Below are positions 1-6,586 of a stretch of DNA of 7,316 nucleotides, one piece after another. The first letter of the stretch is position 1. The number at the start of each line of letters is the position of its first letter. The translations under genes and the position numbers were made by a program. The stretch covers positions 1 to 7,316 of the forward strand of contig CAJASG010000590.1 in assembly GCA_903944555.1 (NCBI GenBank). Direction: 5' to 3'. Under the pieces are notes generated by a model. That model was given only the letters and a program-made list of their open reading frames with translations. It searched no databases and was not told the origin of the DNA. The DNA is from an uncultured beta proteobacterium (GTDB lineage Bacteria; Pseudomonadota; Gammaproteobacteria; Burkholderiales; Burkholderiaceae_C).

Positions 1-1235
1 ACCTCAGATGCCACCACGGCAAAGCCGCGCCCCTGTTCACCGGCACGGGCCGCTTCCACAGCGGCGTTGAGTGCCAGGATATTGGTTTGAAACGCAATGC
101 CATCAATGACCTGAATAATGTCTGCAATGCGCCGGGAGGACTCATTGATGCCTTTCATGGTCTGCACCACCTGGCCCACCACGTCGCCGCCCTTGATCGC
201 CACTGTGCTGGCGCTCATGGCCAATTGATTGGCATGGCGGGCGCTGTCCGCGTTTTGCTTGACGGTGGAGCCCAGCTCTTCCATGCTGGCGGCGGTCTCT
301 TCCAGCGCGCTGGCTTGCTGTTCGGTACGTGCCGACAGGTCGTGGTTGCCCTGCGCGATCTCGGCACTGGCGGTGGCTACGCCTTCAGACCCTTGGCGCA
401 CGTTGGCGACTACTTGCGACAAGCTGAGTTGCATTTCATGCAGGCTGCCCAGCAATTGTCCCAGTTCGTCCTTACTGTGCACATGGATGACACGGGTCAA
501 GTCGCCCTGGGCAATGCCTTGCGCGACAGAGACCGCCTCCCGCACCGGCACGATCACACTGCGCGGCACGACCCAGATCACCGTTACGCCCACCACCAAA
601 ATCACGGCCAGCGCGGCCAGCATGGTGTTCTCGGTCGTGTTGACGGTACTTTGTACCTTCTTTGCTGCGGCTGCCGTTCCGTCCAGGTTGAATTGCAGGA
701 TCTTTTCCATGGACTGAAAGGCCAGACGAAACGCGGGCGGAGCTTTGTCAACAAACTCCTGCTGGGTCAGCTCCAGCATCTCTTGGGCTCCCGCCGCGGT
801 TGCGATACCGTCCACTGCGGCTTGGGTCAGCTTGAAATACGCGTCGCGCTTGCCTTGGAAGTCCGCAAAAAGTGCCTTTTCATTGTCGGCCTGAGGGTCG
901 CCCGCCTCGTAGGTGAGCAGGGTTGCGGCGTACACCTGGGTCGCTTTCGCCAAAGCAGCGTCGTTGTCTGCAAGCCGTTTGGCGAAGGCAGCACCATCGT
1001 TGCTGTCCCGCCCGGTGACGCGGTCAGTCACCGAAAAATGGTGCTCTGCCAGCAGGTCCTTCATGTGGCCCAGATTCTCGATCGCAGGAATCCACGAGGT
1101 GGCGACTTCCCCCGATTCAAACTTGACGGACACATTGCGGTACAGCGAGTTGGCAGTGCTTAGCAAGGCCAGAACAAGAATTGCGGCCAGACCGAGGGTG
1201 ATGCGGGCACGAATACCCAGGTTGTTTAGATTCAT
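1..1235 (-). CDS. Methyl-accepting chemotaxis protein, partial (C-terminus beyond the left edge)
   Basis: This is a membrane chemoreceptor that would signal through CheW and CheA to the flagellar motor. I translated it by hand from the ATG at 1235 down to base 1: 411 codons with no stop. It starts M-N-L-N-N-L-G-I-R and has a first membrane helix at about residues 11-31. A periplasmic, mainly helical sensor of about 170 residues follows (four-helix-bundle type by length and position). The second membrane helix is at about 205-225, the HAMP domain at about 226-278, then the cytoplasmic coiled coil. The methylation helix is visible at E305-L321 ([17 protein letters not shown]), with Glu pairs 312/313 and 319/320. 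The signalling tip begins at D378 ([20 protein letters not shown]). The second half of the tip and the returning helix lie outside the window. No clear Shine-Dalgarno precedes the ATG, but there is no alternative start just upstream and the membrane helix fits this start. The ligand cannot be inferred. Confidence 0.95.
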   Translation of the reverse strand, partial: MNLNNLGIRARITLGLAAILVLALLSTANSLYRNVSVKFESGEVATSWIPAIENLGHMKDLLAEHHFSVTDRVTGRDSNDGAAFAKRLADNDAALAKATQVYAATLLTYEAGDPQADNEKALFADFQGKRDAYFKLTQAAVDGIATAAGAQEMLELTQQEFVDKAPPAFRLAFQSMEKILQFNLDGTAAAAKKVQSTVNTTENTMLAALAVILVVGVTVIWVVPRSVIVPVREAVSVAQGIAQGDLTRVIHVHSKDELGQLLGSLHEMQLSLSQVVANVRQGSEGVATASAEIAQGNHDLSARTEQQASALEETAASMEELGSTVKQNADSARHANQLAMSASTVAIKGGDVVGQVVQTMKGINESSRRIADIIQVIDGIAFQTNILALNAAVEAARAGEQGRGFAVVASE

Positions 1236-1343
1236 TGCAGCGAAAGGTGGGTTGCAGGTGCGGGGAATCTTCGCCGATATTTGCAGGTACAGGCAAGCAG
1301 TTTCTTCACCCTGGCAGGACACTTTGCTGCTTCTAAATTTTCT

Positions 1344-1397
1344 TTTTGCTATCAATACCATAGCTGCTTACGCAATAGCATCAGGGGCTAGAGGCTG
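1344..1397. repeat. AT-rich dispersed intergenic repeat (Comamonadaceae-like)
   Basis: This segment sits between ampG and the chemoreceptor gene and is more AT-rich at its left end than the flanking genes. It contains the inverted repeat GCTAT-CAATACC-ATAGC (1348-1364), followed by TGCTTACGC (1364-1372) and GGGGCTAGAGGC near 1384-1395. From memory, segments of the form TAGCTGCTTACGC...GCTAGAGGC are scattered between genes in Comamonadaceae genomes. I could not check copy number. The right part reaches into the end of ampG and supplies its stop codon (TCA on the plus strand at 1381-1383). No T-run follows the stem on either strand in the right direction, so it is not a canonical intrinsic terminator. 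The rest of the gap (1236-1343) shows nothing I can call. Confidence 0.5.
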
Positions 1398-2736
1398 ATT
1401 GGACCCTTGAGGCCAGCCAGACCAAGACCACCACCGGCACACCTAAAAAAGCGGTGGATGTGAAAAAGCTGGCGTAACCAAAGTGGTCCACATACAGGCC
1501 CGAGTATCCGGCAATGAATTTGGGTAGCAGCAGCATCATGGAACTGAACATGGCGTACTGCGTGGCCGAGTAGTTAACATTGGTCAGGCTTGACAGGTAG
1601 GCAATGAAGGCCGCCGAGGCAATGCCGCTGGCCAGGTTGTCGGCCGATATCACCCACACCAGCGCCTGCAGGTTGTGCCCCTGCGAGCCCAGCCAGGCAA
1701 ACAACAGGTTGCTGCCCGCACTCAGCACCGCGCCCAACATCAGCACCCGCATCACGCCTACGCGCAGGGACAAGACACCGCCGATGAAGGCCCCCACCAG
1801 CGTCATGATCACACCAAACACCTTGGTGACGGCCGCTACTTCGTCCTTGGTGAAGCCCATGTCCACGTAAAACGGGTTGGCCATGATGCCCATCACCACA
1901 TCGCTGATGCGGTAGGTGGCGATCAACGCCAAAATCAGCACGGCCTGCCAGCGGTAACGCGCAATAAATTCTGCAAAAGGCTCCACCAGCGCGCTCTTCA
2001 GCCACTCCGTCGCGTTTTTGGAGGGCGGCAGCACCCGGTGCGCGGGCTCTGGTGAATACAGTACGGTCAACACGCCGGGGAGCATGCTCAGTGCCATTAC
2101 CAAGTACGCGGTTTGCCAGGCGCCATGCTGGTAACCCACCACACCGCCTGCCATGGCTGCGGGCACCTCGGCGCGGGCCGCAATCCACAAGGCCCCGGCC
2201 CCGGCCCAGATCATGGCCAGCCGGTAGCCAGTTTGGTAGGTAGCGGCCAGTGCCGCCTGGTGCTGGGTGTCGGCCGACTCAATGCGAAACGCATCCAGCG
2301 CAATGTCCTGCGTGGCTGAGCCAAAGGCGACTGCAACGGCGCACCACACCACCGGGGCCAGCGCCAGCTTGGGGTCGGTCATGGCCATCATGACCAGCGC
2401 GCCCATGATCACGGCCTGAGAGGCCAGCAGCCAACTGCGCCTGCGCCCCAGCAGGCGGGTCAAGCCCGGAATGGGCATGCGGTCCACCAGCGGCGACCAG
2501 ACCCACTTGAAGCCGTAGGCCAAGCCCACCCAGCTCAAAAATCCAATGGTGGTGCGGTCAATACCGGCCTCGCGCAGCCAGAAGCTCAGCGTGCCAAACA
2601 CCAGTAACAGGGGCAGTCCGGCCGAAAAACCCAAGGACAGCATGCGCAGCGATGCGGGTTCCAGGTAGACCTTGAGTGTGCTTCCCCAGGTGGGCTTGTC
2701 GGCGGTTTGGGCCGTGTCGGACGTTGATGGAGTCAT
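1381..2736 (-). CDS. ampG: AmpG-family muropeptide permease (MFS transporter)
   Basis: This is an inner-membrane transporter of the major facilitator superfamily. AmpG proteins import anhydromuropeptides released from peptidoglycan into the cytoplasm for recycling, which in some bacteria also feeds AmpR/AmpC beta-lactamase induction. The 451-residue product is almost wholly hydrophobic, with roughly 12 membrane segments. Family-typical signatures are GFSAGLP (35-41), KWVWSPLVDR (77-86), GRRRSW (97-102) and SATQDIALDAFRIE (140-153, the most diagnostic). I chose the ATG at 2736; a TTG 60 bases upstream would add a poorly conserved-looking tail that runs into the divergent gene's leader. No good Shine-Dalgarno precedes either start. 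The last residues (QSASSP) fall inside the repeat at 1344-1397, so the C-terminus may have been remodelled by it. No ampC or ampR is present here, so a role in resistance cannot be claimed. Family assignment is firm; exact substrate is inferred. Confidence 0.85.
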   Translation of the reverse strand: MTPSTSDTAQTADKPTWGSTLKVYLEPASLRMLSLGFSAGLPLLLVFGTLSFWLREAGIDRTTIGFLSWVGLAYGFKWVWSPLVDRMPIPGLTRLLGRRRSWLLASQAVIMGALVMMAMTDPKLALAPVVWCAVAVAFGSATQDIALDAFRIESADTQHQAALAATYQTGYRLAMIWAGAGALWIAARAEVPAAMAGGVVGYQHGAWQTAYLVMALSMLPGVLTVLYSPEPAHRVLPPSKNATEWLKSALVEPFAEFIARYRWQAVLILALIATYRISDVVMGIMANPFYVDMGFTKDEVAAVTKVFGVIMTLVGAFIGGVLSLRVGVMRVLMLGAVLSAGSNLLFAWLGSQGHNLQALVWVISADNLASGIASAAFIAYLSSLTNVNYSATQYAMFSSMMLLLPKFIAGYSGLYVDHFGYASFFTSTAFLGVPVVVLVWLASRVQSASSP

Positions 2737-2810
2737 CAAGGAATAATACCGTGGTGCTTGGGCCCCAAGAGGGCAGAGTTGTCCACGGGCTTCCAATGCA
2801 AAAGGACCAT
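2737..2810. promoter_or_regulatory. Divergent intergenic control region between ampG and the M48 protease gene
   Basis: These 74 bases separate the two head-to-head start codons, so they should hold at least part of the promoters of both genes. AT-rich GAATAATACC lies at 2741-2750, but I could not find a -35/-10 pair with normal spacing on either strand, so no promoter is assigned. The assignment is by position only. Confidence 0.4.
2802..2806 (+). promoter_or_regulatory. Ribosome binding site supporting the M48 protease start
   Basis: AAGGA lies four bases before the ATG at 2811. The spacing is slightly short. The competing in-frame ATG at 2796 has no comparable purine run before it, so this site favours 2811. 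Confidence 0.5.
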
Positions 2811-3665
2811 ATGAAAATAGTTGTCAAGGGAATGTGCCGGGTTGCAAAGGCGGCTTGCGTGCCCTCTGGGATTTTGGCGCTAGCGTTGCTGGTGTTGCCC
2901 GGGGCAGCGTCGCTGGCGCAAACCCGTGAGGGGGTCGATGTGGGCGGTAACTCGGCCTTCAGCAAGCTGGTGTCTGCCGATCAGGTGGAGCGCTCTGCGG
3001 CGCAGCAGTACGCGCAATTGCTGAGTCAGGCCAACGGCAAAGGCGCTTTGGGTTCCAAAGACGACCCCCAAGTGGTGCGCTTGCGCACGATTGCCAGAAA
3101 AATCATCCCGTTCGCGGTGGAGTGGAATCCCCGCGCCAAAGACTGGCGTTGGGAGGTCAATCTGCTGGGCTCCAGCCAGGTTAATGCGTTTTGCATGCCC
3201 GGCGGCAAGATCGCTTTTTATAGCGGCATCCTGCAAAAGCTCAAGCTGAGCGATGACGAAGTCGCCATGGTGATGGGCCATGAGATCGCCCACGCCCTGC
3301 GCGAGCACGCCCGCGAGCGCATGGGGAAAAATGCGGCCACTGGAATCGGTGCCAACCTGCTCAGTCAGGTCTTAGGCTTGGGGCAGGTGGGCCAAACCGT
3401 GACCAACTATGGTGCCCAGTTGTTGACCCTGGAATTCAGCCGTTCGGATGAATCCGAAGCCGACTTGGTCGGGATGGAGCTGGCGGCGCGAGCAGGTTAC
3501 AACCCGCGCGCGGGCGTCACATTGTGGCAAAAAATGGGGGCTGCCAACGGGTCGGGGCCGCCACAGTGGCTGTCCACCCACCCTTCTGGCAGCTCCCGCA
3601 TTGCCGAGATTGAGGCGAATCTGCCCAAAGTAATGCCGCTGTATGAGCGCGCCAAACGGCGGTAA
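2811..3665 (+). CDS. Secreted M48-family zinc metalloprotease
   Basis: This is a 284-residue peptidase of family M48 (LoiP/YggG/BepA-like catalytic domain), probably acting in the periplasm on envelope proteins. Residues 1 to about 36 are a signal peptide: basic n-region, hydrophobic GILALALLVLP, and a likely cut after A-S-L-A. There is no lipobox cysteine at the cut, unlike LoiP-type lipoproteins. The zinc motif is H157-E158-I-A-H161, with E158 as the catalytic base. The third zinc ligand is probably E214 in SRSDESEAD (210-218). The NAFCMPGG segment and the end HPSGSSRIAEIEANLP are typical of the family. There is no TPR domain after the peptidase, so it is not a full BepA. The frame stays open upstream to 2676, but that stretch lies opposite the ampG start and reads as non-protein-like. 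It is transcribed away from ampG and towards gloC. The family is certain; the substrate is unknown. Confidence 0.92.
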   Translation: MKIVVKGMCRVAKAACVPSGILALALLVLPGAASLAQTREGVDVGGNSAFSKLVSADQVERSAAQQYAQLLSQANGKGALGSKDDPQVVRLRTIARKIIPFAVEWNPRAKDWRWEVNLLGSSQVNAFCMPGGKIAFYSGILQKLKLSDDEVAMVMGHEIAHALREHARERMGKNAATGIGANLLSQVLGLGQVGQTVTNYGAQLLTLEFSRSDESEADLVGMELAARAGYNPRAGVTLWQKMGAANGSGPPQWLSTHPSGSSRIAEIEANLPKVMPLYERAKRR

Positions 3666-3706
3666 ATTGCGCTGACGGTAGTCGGGTGGCGTATCGGCGT
3701 CGGTGC

Positions 3707-4345
3707 TCAGGTGCCCGCTACGTAGGGGTTGCTCTGGCGCTCCCGCCCAAAGCTGCTCTCCGGTCCGTGGCCGGGAATGAACACCGTGTCGTCGCCCATG
3801 GGCCATAAGCGCTGTGTGATGCTGGCGATCAGCGTGTCGTGGTCGCCCTGTGGAAAATCGGTGCGGCCAATGGAGCCGGCAAACAGTACATCCCCAACAA
3901 ACGCGCGTTTGATCTCGGGCGAGTGAAATACCACATGGCCCGGCGTGTGGCCGGGGCAGTGGCGCACGTTCAGCGTGCTGTGGCCCACGGTGACGGTGTC
4001 GCCGTCGTGCAACCAGCGCGTCGGCGTGAAGGCGTCGGCAGGTGGAAAGCCAAACATCTTGCTTTGCTGCGCCAGGCCATCAATCCAGAACTGGTCTGCG
4101 GGATGGGGGCCAATGATCGGCAGGTTCAACTTCGCGGCCAACTCGGCCGTGCCACCGGCATGGTCGATGTGGGCGTGGGTTTGCCAGATCTGGGTCAAGG
4201 TCAATTCGCGCTGTTTCACTTCGGCGAGGATTTGATCCAGGTCGCCCCCCGGGTCGATCACGGCTGCCTGCTGGGTCTCGTCGCACCAGACCAGGGAACA
4301 GTTTTGTTGGAAAGCCGTGACCGGGATGGTGGTGTAGTGCAGCAT
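3707..4345 (-). CDS. gloC: GloC-type hydroxyacylglutathione hydrolase (metallo-beta-lactamase fold)
   Basis: This is a cytoplasmic glyoxalase II of the short type. It hydrolyses S-D-lactoylglutathione to D-lactate and glutathione, the second step of methylglyoxal detoxification. The 212 residues match my memory of E. coli GloC (YcbL, about 215 residues) along the whole length: an IPVTAFQQNCSL start, VIDPGGD (29-35), the metal motif H57-A-H59-I-D61-H62, H133 in CPGHTPGH, D152 in VGDVLFAGSIGRTDFP, and H193 in IPGHGP. All expected metal ligands are present. The protein is too short to carry the C-terminal substrate-binding domain of GloB. The start matches the family even though no Shine-Dalgarno stands before the ATG. 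It follows xth on the same strand after 55 bases and may be co-transcribed with it. It converges on the M48 gene over a 41-base gap in which I see no clear terminator. Confidence 0.9.
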   Translation of the reverse strand: MLHYTTIPVTAFQQNCSLVWCDETQQAAVIDPGGDLDQILAEVKQRELTLTQIWQTHAHIDHAGGTAELAAKLNLPIIGPHPADQFWIDGLAQQSKMFGFPPADAFTPTRWLHDGDTVTVGHSTLNVRHCPGHTPGHVVFHSPEIKRAFVGDVLFAGSIGRTDFPQGDHDTLIASITQRLWPMGDDTVFIPGHGPESSFGRERQSNPYVAGT

Positions 4346-4392
4346 TTTAGGAGTGTTTTAGGCCGCTAGGCCAGGTGGAATGTGCGCGGGCA

Positions 4393-4409
4393 GCTATCAA
4401 TTAAATAGC
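4393..4409. repeat. Short inverted repeat at the 3' end of xth, related to the repeat at 1348-1364
   Basis: GCTAT-CAATTAA-ATAGC makes a 5-bp stem with a 7-base loop. It matches 14 of 17 positions of GCTAT-CAATACC-ATAGC at 1348-1364. It contains the xth stop codon (TTA on the plus strand, 4401-4403) in its loop. Only this core is shared; the flanks are unrelated. It may be a remnant of the same dispersed repeat or a coincidence of a short palindrome. Confidence 0.4.
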
Positions 4410-5198
4410 GTAATCAATCGTAATCGGGGCGTGGTCGGAGAACTTCTCGCCCTTGTAGATGGCGTGGCTGCGCGCCGTGGCGGCCAGTGCCGGCGTTGCC
4501 AAGTGGTAGTCCAGCCGCCAACCCACGTTTTTGGCATAGGCTTGGCCGCGGTTGCTCCACCATGTGTAGCAGTCGTCAGTGGCGGTGGGTTCCAGGTGGC
4601 GGTAGACGTCCACCAGACCGCCGTCGGTGGTGAGTTGCGTCATCCAGGCGCGCTCTTCGGGCAAAAAACCGGAATTCTTTTTGTTGCCTTTGAAGTTCTT
4701 CAGGTCGATCTCTTGGTGGGCGATGTTGATATCACCGCACAAAATGAACTCGCGGTCGGCCCGGAGCGCTTGCAGGTGGGGGTACATCTGGGCCAAAAAG
4801 CGGAATTTGGCCTGCTGGCGTTCTTCCCCGGAGGAGCCGCTTGGAAAATAAACGCTCAGGATGGACAGCTTGCGGGTCGGGGTGTCAAAACGCAACTCCA
4901 CATAGCGCCCTTCGGCGTCGAACTCGGGTGAGCCGTAGCCAACGATGACGTCGCTGGGCGTGTTGCGGGTGTATATCGCCACGCCGGAATAGCCCTTTTT
5001 CTCGGCAAAATGAAAGTGCCCTTGCAGGCCGGACAGTGCTTCGAACTTGCCCGCCACATCAACGGCCTGCGCCTTCACCTCTTGCACACAAATACAATCG
5101 GGCTGTGCCTGTGCGAGCCAAGCCTCCAGCCCCTTGCTGGTGGCGGAGCGGATGCCGTTAAGGTTCAGGCTGGTTAACTTAAACAAGGAATTTCCCAT
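4401..5198 (-). CDS. xth: Exodeoxyribonuclease III (AP endonuclease)
   Basis: This enzyme of the endonuclease/exonuclease/phosphatase fold removes nucleotides 3'-to-5' from duplex DNA and cuts at abasic sites in base-excision repair. The 265 residues are close to E. coli XthA (268). Active-site residues, by family position, are N12/N14 in [11 protein letters not shown]40 in CVQEVKAQ, D156 and N158 in CGDINIAH, D230 in WRLDYHLAT, and D255-H256 in FSDHAPI. None is missing. The ATG at 5198 gives [10 protein letters not shown]; homologues usually begin close to the K-L-T. A TTG start at 5186 with GGGAA five bases before it is therefore also possible and would shorten the protein by four residues. 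The gene is head to head with pyrE with no intergenic DNA, so its promoter must lie inside pyrE. gloC lies 55 bases downstream on the same strand. Confidence 0.93.
   Translation of the reverse strand: MGNSLFKLTSLNLNGIRSATSKGLEAWLAQAQPDCICVQEVKAQAVDVAGKFEALSGLQGHFHFAEKKGYSGVAIYTRNTPSDVIVGYGSPEFDAEGRYVELRFDTPTRKLSILSVYFPSGSSGEERQQAKFRFLAQMYPHLQALRADREFILCGDINIAHQEIDLKNFKGNKKNSGFLPEERAWMTQLTTDGGLVDVYRHLEPTATDDCYTWWSNRGQAYAKNVGWRLDYHLATPALAATARSHAIYKGEKFSDHAPITIDYAI
5185..5190 (+). promoter_or_regulatory. Strong ribosome binding site of pyrE
   Basis: AAGGAA ends six bases before the ATG at 5197. It is the best Shine-Dalgarno in the window and fixes the pyrE start, ruling out the longer open frame that runs back to 5047 through the antisense of xth. 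It is itself embedded in the first codons of xth on the other strand. Confidence 0.8.
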
Positions 5199-5886
5199 GT
5201 CGATTCAAGACCCTTCGCAGGACCAACTGGCCCAGGAGTTTGTGCAATTTGCGGTGGAATGCGGGGTGCTGCGCTTTGGTGAGTTCAAGACCAAGGCGGG
5301 GCGCATGAGCCCGTATTTCTTCAACGCGGGCCTGTTTGACGACGGTGCCAAGCTGGGGCGTTTGGCTGAATTTTATGCGCAGCGCCTGTTGGCCAGTGGT
5401 ATCGAATTCGACATGGTGTTTGGCCCGGCCTACAAGGGTATTCCGCTGGGGGCGGCGTTGGCGGTTGAGTTGGCCCGGCGTGGGCGCAACGTGCCTTTCG
5501 CTTATAACCGCAAGGAAGCCAAGGACCACGGCGAAGGTGGCACCTTGGTGGGTGCACCGCTCAAGGGTCGGGTGTTGGTCGTGGACGATGTCATGTCCGC
5601 CGGCACCGCCGCGCGTGAGTCGATTGCCATCATCCAAGCCGCCGGCGCCACGCCGCACGCGGTGTGCATTGCTTTGGACCGCCAGGAAAAGGCCACTGAA
5701 AACGGTGCCGATGTGCCCTACAGTGCTGTCCAATATGTGCGCAACAACCTGGGGTTGCAAGTGTGTGCGATTGCGAAGCTGTCCGATTTGATGCACTATC
5801 TGGAAAAGCGAAGCAGTGGAGCGACTGCGGTAGACCACCAAAGGGTGTTGGCCTACCGGGAGCGATATGGCGTTGATGAAGGGTGA
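5197..5886 (+). CDS. pyrE: Orotate phosphoribosyltransferase
   Basis: This enzyme joins orotate and PRPP to give orotidine monophosphate and pyrophosphate, the fifth step of de novo UMP synthesis, in the cytoplasm as a dimer. The 229-residue product begins M-S-I-Q-D-P after a strong Shine-Dalgarno. The early part carries [19 protein letters not shown] (27-45), typical of bacterial Pyr[10 protein letters not shown] (76-84) contributes to substrate binding. The flexible catalytic loop is [13 protein letters not shown] (103-115), with K106, K109 and H111. The PRPP-binding motif is [13 protein letters not shown] (126-138), with the D130-D131 pair. The family motifs are complete. The leader and promoter must overlap xth on the other strand. 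The DUF4124-type gene begins inside the last codons of pyrE, so the two are probably translated from one message. No attenuator-like hairpin and T-run is visible before it. Confidence 0.95.
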   Translation: MSIQDPSQDQLAQEFVQFAVECGVLRFGEFKTKAGRMSPYFFNAGLFDDGAKLGRLAEFYAQRLLASGIEFDMVFGPAYKGIPLGAALAVELARRGRNVPFAYNRKEAKDHGEGGTLVGAPLKGRVLVVDDVMSAGTAARESIAIIQAAGATPHAVCIALDRQEKATENGADVPYSAVQYVRNNLGLQVCAIAKLSDLMHYLEKRSSGATAVDHQRVLAYRERYGVDEG

Positions 5887-6535
5887 GAATGAAAAAAATA
5901 TGTGGGGTTTTGCCGGTGTTTTTCTGGCTTGGGGCGGTTTGGCTGTTGGCGCGTGGGCACAAAGTGCACCCGTGGTGGGCGGCGTGTATACCTGCGTCGA
6001 CGCCAAGGGCCGCAAGCTCACCGCCGACCGTCCGATTGCAGAATGCACCGACCGTGAACAAAAAATCCTGAACCCCAGCGGGACGGTTCAGTCCCGGGTG
6101 GGCCCCACGTTAACGGCATTGGAGCGCACCGCGCTGGAGCAAAAGGCCAAGAAAGAGGCGGAAGAATTGGGCCGCATCGGCGATGAAAAGCGGCGTGACC
6201 GTGCACTGTTGATCCGCTACCCCAACAAAGGCGTGCACGACCAGGAGCGGGCAGAGGCATTGTCCCAAATCGCGGTGGTGATCAAGGCGGCCAGTACGCG
6301 CACCGATGAACTAGCGCGCCAGCGCGTGGCCATCGACGGCGAGATGGAATTTTACAAAAAAGACCCTGCCAAAGCGCCAGCCTACTTGCGCCGACAACTG
6401 GAAGAAAACATCCAGAGCCAGGCCGTGCAAAAGCGTTTCATCGCAGAGCAGGACGCAGAAACGCGCCGTGTCAATGCGCGGTTTGACGACGAACTGACCC
6501 GCCTGCGTCAGTTGTGGACCACTATTGCCAAATAG
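5867..6535 (+). CDS. Exported DUF4124-type protein with helical C-terminal region
   Basis: This is a protein of unknown function, 222 residues from the ATG at 5867. A hydrophobic signal segment (about 12-31) ends in G-A-W-A before Q32, so it is probably exported to the periplasm. Residues 39-66 ([19 protein letters not shown] and what follows) resemble the short DUF4124 domain, which is common in proteobacterial envelope proteins; the two cysteines, C42 and C60, could form a disulphide. The remainder is charged and helix-prone with Glu/Lys/Arg/Gln runs, likely coiled coil (about 80-115 and 175-220). The start is uncertain. 5867 has GGGAG four bases upstream and overlaps pyrE by 20 bases; 5876 is also in frame with no ribosome site. 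The best-looking Shine-Dalgarno, AAGGGTGAG (5878-5886), precedes an ATG at 5889 that is in another frame. Co-transcription with pyrE is likely, but a link to pyrimidine metabolism is not implied. Confidence 0.8.
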   Translation: MALMKGENEKNMWGFAGVFLAWGGLAVGAWAQSAPVVGGVYTCVDAKGRKLTADRPIAECTDREQKILNPSGTVQSRVGPTLTALERTALEQKAKKEAEELGRIGDEKRRDRALLIRYPNKGVHDQERAEALSQIAVVIKAASTRTDELARQRVAIDGEMEFYKKDPAKAPAYLRRQLEENIQSQAVQKRFIAEQDAETRRVNARFDDELTRLRQLWTTIAK

Positions 6536-6539
6536 TTCA

Positions 6540-6565
6540 GGACAGCGCCGCGTTGCGCGCTGTCC
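6540..6565. terminator. GC-rich hairpin between convergent genes, possible bidirectional terminator
   Basis: GGACAGCGC (6540-6548) and GCGCTGTCC (6557-6565) are perfect 9-bp arms around an 8-base loop. The hairpin lies five bases after the DUF4124 gene stop and 21 bases beyond the gatB stop, exactly where transcripts converge. There is no U-tract after the stem on either strand (CGCAAAAACACC follows on plus, CTGAACTATT on minus). It is therefore not a textbook intrinsic terminator and may instead act as a barrier to 3' exonucleases or with Rho. Confidence 0.55.
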
Positions 6566-6586
6566 CGCAAAAACACCCCGTGTCCG

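Noticed and set aside
87..1163. A 358-codon open frame on the plus strand and two shorter ones opposite the chemoreceptor gene
   Set aside because: Rich in His, Gly, Arg and Gln with no recognisable domain. The minus-strand frame is an unmistakable chemotaxis receptor, so these are antisense shadows of GC-rich coding DNA.
1273..1280. GCCGATAT, resembling the -10 of a flagellar sigma-28 promoter near a chemoreceptor gene
   Set aside because: It lies on the plus strand, pointing away from the receptor gene, and has no matching -35 at the right distance.
2724..2749. TTGATG ... TAATAC as a sigma-70 promoter for the M48 gene
   Set aside because: The spacing is only 14 bases and the -35 overlaps the ampG start codons; too weak to call.
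2676..2810. Upstream in-frame extension of the M48 protease (45 residues from a GTG)
   Set aside because: It overlaps the 5' end of ampG on the other strand, would bury the signal peptide inside the protein, and the ATG at 2811 has a ribosome site.
3666..3706. Possible terminator between the convergent M48 and gloC genes
   Set aside because: Only a weak stem with G-T pairs and a long loop can be drawn, and there is no T-run.
4361..4372. GGCC-GCTA-GGCC small palindrome upstream of gloC
   Set aside because: A 4-bp stem is expected by chance in GC-rich DNA and has no supporting context.
5047..5196. Upstream in-frame extension of pyrE
   Set aside because: It is antisense to xth, and the strong AAGGAA before 5197 with a family-typical N-terminus fixes the start.
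5179..6048. A 289-codon minus-strand open frame opposite pyrE
   Set aside because: No domain, low-complexity basic composition, and wholly antisense to a well-supported pyrE. A shadow frame.
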